A stretch of DNA of 6,268 bases from Nanosynbacter sp. (lineage in GTDB: Bacteria; Patescibacteriota; Saccharimonadia; Saccharimonadales; Saccharimonadaceae), in contig JABZJU010000031.1 of assembly GCA_015257635.1 (NCBI GenBank), forward strand, positions 1 through 6,268. Direction: 5' to 3'. The position numbers and the translations under genes were made by a program. The notes beneath the pieces are model-generated. The model saw nothing but the letters and a program-made list of their open reading frames with translations. It ran no database searches and was not told the origin of the DNA. Of this stretch, positions 1 through 5,588 are shown piece by piece. Within the stretch, counting starts at the first letter, position 1. Each line of letters opens with the position of its first letter.

Positions 1-1
1 T

Positions 2-1138
2 TCTACATCTGCGCCCGTAGAGGGAAAGTCTGTGTCAGAGAGCTCTATTGGTACTAGCTTTGCACCTCCGGTAACTCCATTTACGCCTTCGTCTGTTGCT
101 TCTACTCCTTTATCATCGATCTCTCAGCCTGAAGCGAAAAAAGACTCTTCTAACGACAATACGATTTCTAAAGAGGTTGATAGCCCTACGAACGAGAAAG
201 TTGCTAACGATTCAATAGCTAACAGAGCTCCTGGCATGGCCGCTAGCGAAGTAAAAAGTACATCTGTTATAGCAAAGCGTCCAACTGGTCGTTTCATGGA
301 TGTTGTTAGACCTTCATCTGTCAGCACTATCCAAAAACCTGCTGCTCCCGCTCCATCCCGAACTGGCACGACGATTCAACCCTCACCTGATTTGGTGGAC
401 GTGATTAGCACAAATAATAGGCATTCTGCGGTAAGGAAAGAAATGTCTGATATGGCTTCTCAATCAGATAATCTTAGTAACGCCCCTGATCTTAAAGACG
501 TACATAATGAATCTACTTTTGCGGAGATTGAAGATGTGTCCGCTGAGGAGTTGTCATTGACTGATAAGATAGCTCAATCATTAGCCGTAAGTAATAGCGA
601 AACTTCTGCTGCGCCAATAGATATTCCATTGGAGTCTCCGTTTATTGCTAATGTTGAAGTGGAGAAGAGGCCTCTTGGTGTTGTTGATCAAAATGTTATG
701 GAGTCTGAAGCTGACGTAGAGGAAGATGAGCTTGAGTCTGGGTCTGTAGACTTGGAAGATATGAAATTGAACCATCAGTATAATTCTGACTTATCTAATT
801 ACAACATGAGCGAAAATTCTTTGGGCGATGCATCCGACTCGCCAATGGATTTGAGTCCAGAAATTATAGCAATTGAAGAGGCTGGTGTCCCTGAAGATTC
901 AGACGATAAAATGTCCACTGACATTGACAGTTCTTTGATAGAGTCTTCTGAATTATCTGAAAAAGAAGCCATGGATTCTGAGTTGACGCCGATGTTTGAT
1001 GCTGTATCTACGGAGGTTAAACCTTCAGCTGGTAAAGAGAAGAAAAAATCTGGGTTGCTAATAGCGTTGCTTATTGTTCTATTTTTGGCAATTGGTATGG
1101 CTGGCGGTGCTGTTTCGTACTTTTTGCTGATAAAATAG
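2..1138 (+). CDS. Ser/acidic-rich protein with C-terminal membrane anchor, 5' partial, unknown function
   Basis: I do not recognise this gene. The reading frame is open to the left edge of the window, and the codons before the GTG at 32 encode the same Ser/Pro-rich composition, so the true start is probably upstream. The GTG has AGAGGG about 8 bases before it and cannot be excluded as the start. Counting from that GTG (368 residues), residues 1-80 are rich in Ser, Thr and Pro. Residues 81-95 form a basic island (KRPTGRFMDVVRP), and about 105-330 is strongly acidic and Ser-rich with no evident fold. A lysine cluster (335-339) precedes one hydrophobic segment (about 341-366) that ends at the C-terminus. 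By the positive-inside rule this is a tail anchor with the long disordered part in the cytoplasm. It ends 4 bases before pcrA and is probably co-transcribed with it. A scaffold or membrane-tethering role is possible but not shown. That it is a real gene is clear; its function is not. Confidence 0.8.
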   Translation, partial: STSAPVEGKSVSESSIGTSFAPPVTPFTPSSVASTPLSSISQPEAKKDSSNDNTISKEVDSPTNEKVANDSIANRAPGMAASEVKSTSVIAKRPTGRFMDVVRPSSVSTIQKPAAPAPSRTGTTIQPSPDLVDVISTNNRHSAVRKEMSDMASQSDNLSNAPDLKDVHNESTFAEIEDVSAEELSLTDKIAQSLAVSNSETSAAPIDIPLESPFIANVEVEKRPLGVVDQNVMESEADVEEDELESGSVDLEDMKLNHQYNSDLSNYNMSENSLGDASDSPMDLSPEIIAIEEAGVPEDSDDKMSTDIDSSLIESSELSEKEAMDSELTPMFDAVSTEVKPSAGKEKKKSGLLIALLIVLFLAIGMAGGAVSYFLLIK

Positions 1139-1142
1139 ATAT

Positions 1143-3245
1143 ATGTCTAATTTTACTGACGGATTAAATAGCGAGCAGGCTCGAGCGGTGACGCACGCTG
1201 ATGGGCCACTGTTGATTTTGGCTGGAGCTGGATCTGGAAAGACTAAAACTCTGACCCATAGAATTGCCTATTTGATTGGCGAGTTGAAAATATTTCCTAG
1301 TCGAATATTGGCGGTTACATTTACTAATAAAGCTGCGAAGGAAATGCGTCAGCGATTGGCGCAAATATTGGGTGAAGATTCTGAAAATCGGCAATTTATG
1401 CCGTGGATGGGAACTTTTCACAGTATTTGCGTGCGAATGTTGCGGATGGATGGTGAAAATATTGACCTGAATAAGCGATTCTTAATTTACGATACCGATG
1501 ATCAAATAAGCTTGATGAAGCAGATCATGAAGTCTCGCGGTTTGACGGATAAAGATATTAAACCTCGAGCTGTACTTTCGGCTATTTCGAATGCTAAAAA
1601 TGAAATGCGAAGTGCTGAGGATTTTTCGGCTTCAACTCGCGGCCCAAGAGAGCAGAAAATAGCTGAATTGTTTTTTGCTTATGAAAAAGCTCTGAAAGAT
1701 GCTTCGGCGTTGGATTTTGACGATTTATTGATAAAAACCGTGGAATTATTGAGAAGTAAGCCAGACATCCGTCACAAATGGCAGCAGCAATTCGAGCATA
1801 TTCTGATTGACGAGTATCAGGACACGAATGCGGTGCAATATGCGCTAATTAAACTGTTGGTTAATTCACGTCGCAATTTATGCGTGGTTGGTGATGACGC
1901 TCAGTCGATTTATAGTTTTCGCGGGGCTGATTATACTAATATTCTCAATTTTGAGCGTGATTTTCCGGGCACGACGGTGGTTAAGTTGGAGCAAAATTAT
2001 CGTTCGACTGGCGCGATTTTGAATATGGCAAATGCGCTGATTAGCCATAATATTCATAGAACTGATAAAAATTTATGGACGGCGAATGGCGACGGTGTTG
2101 AGCCGAAATTATGGCAATTATACAATGAGTCTGAGGAGGCTTTGGCGATTGCGAATGAGATTCAGGCGCAAATTGCGAACGGTCGTCAATATGGTGACGT
2201 GGCGGTGTTGTACCGAACGAATGCGCAAAGTTACGCAATTGAGCGAGCCTTGCGTCAGAGTTATATTCCGTATAAAATCGTCGGCGGTTTGCGATTTTTG
2301 GATCGAGCGGTCGTTAAGGATTTATTGGCATATCTGCGATTGTTGTATCAGCCGAGTGATCGAGTTAGTTTTTTGCGAATTGTGAATACGCCAAAACGCG
2401 GTGTTGGAGCAGTAAGTATTTCTAAGTTTCTGGACTGGAATGACGCGTCAGAGAAAGATATAATTAGCGGGTTGCTGGCGGTTGAGGAAGCGGATACTTT
2501 GACAGCGCGCGCAAAACGTCCGTTGCTAGAGTTTGGTCAAAAATTGCACGATTTGCAGCAGGAAATTGACGGATCTCCAGCCGAACTGATTGAAAAAATC
2601 ATGAAAAGTACTGGCTATGAAGATTTTATAAACGACGGAACGCCGCAAGCTGAGGAGCGAATGGAAAATATCGGCGTGCTTTTGTCAGAGGCGAAGGCTT
2701 ACGTTGACGTGGCGACGTTTTTGGAAGAGATGGCTTTGATGTCTTCGACAGATACAACTGCCGATCAACAAGTAACGCTCATGACACTTCATGCGGCTAA
2801 AGGCTTGGAGTTTCCGGTGGTTTTTTTGGCGGGACTGGAAGAGGGGATTTTGCCGCACGCAAGAGTGTTTGATAGCGGCAACGCTGATGACATCGAAGAG
2901 GAGCGCCGATTGTGCTACGTTGGTGTAACTCGGGCGAGGGAAGAATTGTTCGTTAGTTGTGCTAGTTCTCGGACGCAATTTGGTCAGATTGGCTATAATA
3001 TGCCATCGAGGTTTTTGGATGAGATGGGCTTGATGGCTGGTGGTGTTGATAGACCAGCTCAGCCGATCGTAGAACCTGATTTTTATTCAGAAGATATTGG
3101 TTTGGAGGTTGGTGATCGAGTTCGCAGCCCGAGTTTTGGTTCGGGGGAAATTATTGATAGCGAAGGGTTGAGCGTTACTGTTCAGTTTGACAATGGAAAT
3201 ATTAAGAAATTGAACGTCGAGTTCGCGCGCTTGGAGAAAATTTGA
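1143..3245 (+). CDS. pcrA: ATP-dependent DNA helicase PcrA/UvrD (superfamily 1A)
   Basis: This is a cytoplasmic 3'-5' DNA helicase that uses ATP to unwind DNA in nucleotide excision and mismatch repair, and to remove proteins from DNA. All SF1A motifs are visible in the 700 residues: Q motif (GLNSEQ, 7-12), Walker A AGAGSGKT (27-34), motif Ia TFTNKAAKEM (59-68), TFHS (91-94), Walker B DEYQD (223-227), motif III GDDAQSIYSFRGA (250-262), motif IV QNYRST (284-289), motif V TLHAAKGLEF (548-557) with EEGILPH (566-572), and motif VI YVGVTRARE (592-600). The last 45 or so residues, from GDRVRSPSFGSG, match the Tudor-like C-terminal domain of Gram-positive PcrA, which in that family contacts RNA polymerase. 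The length is near the usual 720-740. RecB or AddA is unlikely because there is no nuclease domain. The ATG lies 4 bases after the preceding stop and has no clear Shine-Dalgarno sequence, so translation may be coupled to the gene before it. UvrD and PcrA are orthologous names; PcrA fits better because of the Tudor-like tail. Confidence 0.96.
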   Translation: MSNFTDGLNSEQARAVTHADGPLLILAGAGSGKTKTLTHRIAYLIGELKIFPSRILAVTFTNKAAKEMRQRLAQILGEDSENRQFMPWMGTFHSICVRMLRMDGENIDLNKRFLIYDTDDQISLMKQIMKSRGLTDKDIKPRAVLSAISNAKNEMRSAEDFSASTRGPREQKIAELFFAYEKALKDASALDFDDLLIKTVELLRSKPDIRHKWQQQFEHILIDEYQDTNAVQYALIKLLVNSRRNLCVVGDDAQSIYSFRGADYTNILNFERDFPGTTVVKLEQNYRSTGAILNMANALISHNIHRTDKNLWTANGDGVEPKLWQLYNESEEALAIANEIQAQIANGRQYGDVAVLYRTNAQSYAIERALRQSYIPYKIVGGLRFLDRAVVKDLLAYLRLLYQPSDRVSFLRIVNTPKRGVGAVSISKFLDWNDASEKDIISGLLAVEEADTLTARAKRPLLEFGQKLHDLQQEIDGSPAELIEKIMKSTGYEDFINDGTPQAEERMENIGVLLSEAKAYVDVATFLEEMALMSSTDTTADQQVTLMTLHAAKGLEFPVVFLAGLEEGILPHARVFDSGNADDIEEERRLCYVGVTRAREELFVSCASSRTQFGQIGYNMPSRFLDEMGLMAGGVDRPAQPIVEPDFYSEDIGLEVGDRVRSPSFGSGEIIDSEGLSVTVQFDNGNIKKLNVEFARLEKI

Positions 3246-3251
3246 TATAAT
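3243..3251 (+). promoter_or_regulatory. Extended -10 promoter for the first DUF348/G5 gene
   Basis: TGATATAAT is a perfect extended -10 element (TGn followed by TATAAT at 3246-3251). The TGA is also the stop codon of pcrA. The predicted transcription start is near 3258, giving a leader of about 23 bases before the ATG at 3281. No good -35 is seen; TTCGCG at 3222-3227 has an 18-bp spacer but is weak. The same nine bases recur upstream of the paralogue at 4526-4534, in the wider shared context AAT[T/C]TGATATAAT. This is a prediction from sequence only. Confidence 0.6.
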
Positions 3252-3280
3252 AAGAATACCTGCGTTGTGGGTGTGAACTT

Positions 3281-4471
3281 ATGGGTATAAGATTACAAGC
3301 AAAACACTATTCTAAGAAAGTTACGTTCGTTTCTGGCGCGATATTGATGCTGGTTGGCGGTTTATTTTTCGTCAATCAAGCACTAGCTGACGCTACTAAG
3401 CCGGCAACTAAGGCTGGTGAAAAGTTGGTAACAATTTACGACAGGGGCGCAGAAAAGACGATTGTTACAAAAGCGAGGACGATTCGCGAGGCTTTGAAAT
3501 TGGCTAAGTTTTCTATTGATGAACGTCAAGACGTAGTCGAGCCGAGTCTTGATTCGGAGATGGTGGCAGAGAAGTATAACATTAACATTTTCCGCGCTCG
3601 TCCAATAACAATTGTCGATGGAAATAAACGCCTGAAGGTAACTACCGCCGAGCAGACGCCGGCTTTGATTGCGAAGGCTGCTGGAATTGAAGTTTTTGAA
3701 GAGGATAAAATTACTTTATCCAATTCCGATAATATGGCGGTTGATGGCGCAAACATGGTGATGAAAATTGACAGAGCCTCGATGGTTAATTTTGTACTTT
3801 ACGGCAAAGAATCTGTCATTCGCACACATGCTAAGACGGTTGGCGAGCTATTGAAAGAGAAGAATATTAACCCAAAGAAAGATGATACGCTATCTGTGGA
3901 TCGTTTGGCAAAAATTATTCCCGGAATGAAAATTGAACTTTGGCGTAATGGCAAGCAAACCATAACAGCAGAAGAAGATGTAAAATTTGAGGTTGAAAAA
4001 GTTCAAGACGCGAATCGAGATTCGGGATATCGCGAAGTAAAACAAGCGGGCGAGAATGGTAAGAAGAATGTCACTTATGAAGTTGAAATGAAGAACGGCG
4101 TGGAGGTGAGCCGCAAGGAAATCGCTAGTGTTGTGACAAAAGAGCCAAAGAAGCAGATTGAGATTGTGGGGACGAAAGTTAGCCTACCTTCTGGATCTCA
4201 TTCGGATTGGATGTCTGCGGCTGGTATTAGCCCTGATGATTATGGCTATGTGAACTTCATTTTTACGAAAGAGTCAACTTGGCGAACGACGGCTAGGAAT
4301 GGGCAATATGCTGGGCTCGGTCAGACGAATATAAATAAGCTTTCTCAGGCTTGCCCAAATTGGCAAAGTGATCCAGTTTGTCAGATTAGAGTTTTCAATA
4401 ATTATGCCGTAAGTAGATATGGTAGTTGGGCTGGGGCTTACAATGCATGGAATCGCCAAAAATGGTGGTAG
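3281..4471 (+). CDS. Secreted RpfB-like protein: three DUF348, G5 and lysozyme-like domain
   Basis: This is a probable exported peptidoglycan-active enzyme of 396 residues. A Sec signal peptide is visible: basic N-terminus, hydrophobic 14-31, and likely cleavage ALA|DA after residue 36. Three DUF348 (YabE/RpfB ubiquitin-like) modules follow at about 49-88, 105-145 and 169-205. A G5 domain lies at about 224-298, ending in KKQIEIVGTK. G5 domains are associated with binding cell-wall sugars. Residues 308-396 look like a lysozyme/transglycosylase domain: FTKESTW (328-334) offers Glu331 as the catalytic acid, then NGQYAGLGQTN and the C-terminal SRYGSWAGAYNAW. This end resembles Lactobacillus aggregation-promoting factors more than the mycobacterial Rpf domain. 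Cys358 and Cys367 could form a disulfide outside the cell. No lipobox or sortase signal is present. The gene has its own extended -10 promoter overlapping the pcrA stop, and a paralogue follows. Likely roles are remodelling the cell's own wall or, if this is an epibiont, acting on a host wall. The substrate is inferred. Confidence 0.88.
   Translation: MGIRLQAKHYSKKVTFVSGAILMLVGGLFFVNQALADATKPATKAGEKLVTIYDRGAEKTIVTKARTIREALKLAKFSIDERQDVVEPSLDSEMVAEKYNINIFRARPITIVDGNKRLKVTTAEQTPALIAKAAGIEVFEEDKITLSNSDNMAVDGANMVMKIDRASMVNFVLYGKESVIRTHAKTVGELLKEKNINPKKDDTLSVDRLAKIIPGMKIELWRNGKQTITAEEDVKFEVEKVQDANRDSGYREVKQAGENGKKNVTYEVEMKNGVEVSRKEIASVVTKEPKKQIEIVGTKVSLPSGSHSDWMSAAGISPDDYGYVNFIFTKESTWRTTARNGQYAGLGQTNINKLSQACPNWQSDPVCQIRVFNNYAVSRYGSWAGAYNAWNRQKWW
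3587..3685 (+). repeat. Conserved 99-bp tract shared with the paralogue, copy 1
   Basis: Aligned by eye without gaps to 4839-4937, 89 of 99 bases match. Three blocks are identical: 22 bp at 3587-3608, 20 bp at 3617-3636 and 30 bp at 3656-3685. The tract encodes the second DUF348 module (IFRARP, VDGNKRLK, TTAEQTPALIAKAAG). Third-codon positions are conserved too, and the flanks on either side are clearly more divergent. Confidence 0.85.
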
Positions 4472-4562
4472 ACTAACGCTGGCGGCGTAAGTTGGTTGCA
4501 GTCTATAGATAAAAAGTGCTTAATCTGATATAATTTATTTGACTAGGTTAACAAGTCATTAT
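4472..4562 (+). other. Intergenic region between the two DUF348/G5 genes
   Basis: This 91-bp gap holds a small hairpin directly after the stop codon: CTaACGC (4473-4479), loop TGGCG, and GCGTaAG (4485-4491), which is six pairs around one A-A mismatch. It is followed by TTGGTTGCAG rather than a T run, so it is not a convincing intrinsic terminator. Downstream are the extended -10 element at 4526-4534 and a leader of about 22 bases with no strong Shine-Dalgarno sequence. No small gene is apparent. Confidence 0.5.
4526..4534 (+). promoter_or_regulatory. Extended -10 promoter for the second DUF348/G5 gene
   Basis: TGATATAAT is identical to the element at 3243-3251. TATAAT (4529-4534) ends 28 bases before the ATG at 4563, compared with 29 bases in the upstream copy. 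Predicted initiation near 4541 places the upstream TTG at 4539 outside the transcript, which argues for the ATG at 4563 or 4569 as the start codon. No good -35 stands at 16-18 bp; TTGCAG at 4496-4501 is too far away (27 bp). Confidence 0.6.
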
Positions 4563-5588
4563 ATGATTATGCGCGCAAAAGGTTTATTTTTTGGAAAAAT
4601 TATTGGATTAGCTGTGTTGGTTGCGATTGCGACTCCAATGGTTTCGTTTGCTGACGGAAAGACTTCTGGTGAGCATTTGGTTCGTATTTATGATCGCGGT
4701 GAAGAAAAGACTATTATCACAAATGCATTGACCGTTCGGCAGGCCTTGCGTGCGGCTAAGATTACGATTGACGAAAAGATTGACACGGTTGAACCAAATA
4801 TTGATATGGAATTGACCGGCGCGAAATACCAGGTCAATATTTTCCGCGCTCGTCCAATAATAATAGTTGATGGAAATAAACGCCTGAAAATAACCACAGC
4901 TGAACAAACGCCGGCTTTGATTGCGAAGGCTGCTGGACTGACTTTATATCGCGAAGATAAGACGCATTTTACGAATTCTGACGATCTTTTGGTGAACGGT
5001 GTGGGTCTGGTGATGAAGATTGAACGATCAAAACAGCGAACGATAACCGAAGAAGTTGATGTTAATTTTGAGATTGAGCAGATTAAGGACGATTCTCAGC
5101 CGATTGGGTTTAAGAGTGTTAAGCAGCTTGGGGAAAAAGGTGTGCGGAAGGTGACTTATCAGGTTGAGGTAGAGAATGAGCGCGAAATTAGTCGTAAGGA
5201 AGTTGCTAGCGAAATCACAAAGCAGTCAAAGAAGCAGATTGAAATAATTGGTACGAAGCCTAAAAATCCATTGACGAAAAGCAAGGGCGCGCAGATATTT
5301 ACCGATTCTAAGGGTGTAGCACATCGCGAGACGTATTATGATTTGCCGATGAATATTGTGATAAAAGCTTGTGGCAGCGGCGGTACGTATACGGTGAGGG
5401 CGGACGGCGCGAAGGTTGATAAAGATGGTTATATTTTGGTGGCGGCTAATTATGGTAATTATCCGCGATGTTCGGTAGTGGAGACAAGCATGGGTCCTGG
5501 AAAGGTTTATGACACTGGTGGATTTGCAGCCAAACATCCGCACGGATTCGACTTGGCGACCGACTGGACGAATGGAGATGGGCGCTAA
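4563..5588 (+). CDS. Secreted YabE-like protein: two DUF348, G5 and 3D-like C-terminal domain
   Basis: This is a probable exported cell-wall protein, 341 residues from the chosen ATG. An in-frame TTG at 4539 would add 8 residues but lies before the predicted transcription start. A second ATG at 4569 is equally possible. The signal peptide has Arg4, Lys6 and Lys12, a hydrophobic core at 13-25, and likely cleavage SFA|DG after residue 30. DUF348 modules lie at about 39-78 and 95-135, and a G5 domain at about 156-232 ending in KKQIEIIGTK. The third DUF348 module of the upstream paralogue is missing. The C-terminal 85 or so residues differ completely from the paralogue. VYDTGGFA (315-322) and HGFDLATDW (327-335) resemble the DTGG...iDv core of the 3D double-psi beta-barrel found in YabE and related transglycosylases. 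Asp317 and Asp330 would be two of the three signature aspartates; the first is not evident. Cys270 and Cys303 may pair. The stop codon abuts the rsmA start. The scaffold assignment is firm; the 3D call is moderate and catalysis is unproven. Confidence 0.83.
   Translation: MIMRAKGLFFGKIIGLAVLVAIATPMVSFADGKTSGEHLVRIYDRGEEKTIITNALTVRQALRAAKITIDEKIDTVEPNIDMELTGAKYQVNIFRARPIIIVDGNKRLKITTAEQTPALIAKAAGLTLYREDKTHFTNSDDLLVNGVGLVMKIERSKQRTITEEVDVNFEIEQIKDDSQPIGFKSVKQLGEKGVRKVTYQVEVENEREISRKEVASEITKQSKKQIEIIGTKPKNPLTKSKGAQIFTDSKGVAHRETYYDLPMNIVIKACGSGGTYTVRADGAKVDKDGYILVAANYGNYPRCSVVETSMGPGKVYDTGGFAAKHPHGFDLATDWTNGDGR
4839..4937 (+). repeat. Conserved 99-bp tract shared with the paralogue, copy 2
   Basis: This is the downstream partner of 3587-3685, at a constant offset of 1252 bp with no gap and 10 mismatches. 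The identical blocks are 4839-4860, 4869-4888 and 4908-4937. It encodes the second DUF348 module of the second G5 protein. The two copies are dispersed direct repeats within paralogous genes, so they could support recombination or gene conversion. Confidence 0.85.

Noticed and set aside
32..34. GTG as the certain start of the first gene
   Set aside because: The frame is open upstream to the window edge with the same Ser/Pro-rich composition, so a 5'-truncated gene is more likely, though AGAGGG before the GTG keeps it possible.
2086..2385. Plus-strand open frame of 99 codons in another frame of pcrA
   Set aside because: It is fully inside pcrA, whose motifs run through the region. The alternative translation is low-quality (Arg, Cys, Trp-rich).
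3243..3245. UGA read as glycine, as in Gracilibacteria and Absconditabacteria
   Set aside because: PcrA ends naturally here after its Tudor-like domain, and all genes are complete with no in-frame TGA, so the standard code suffices.
4471..4503. Intrinsic terminator after the first G5 gene
   Set aside because: Small hairpins can be drawn (ACGC/GCGT, and GACTAAC with GTTGCAGTC), but they are short or bulged and no T run follows.
4539..4562. TTG start for the second G5 protein
   Set aside because: It lies at or before the predicted transcription start of the 4526-4534 promoter and adds polar residues before an already complete signal peptide. The ATG at 4563 fits better.
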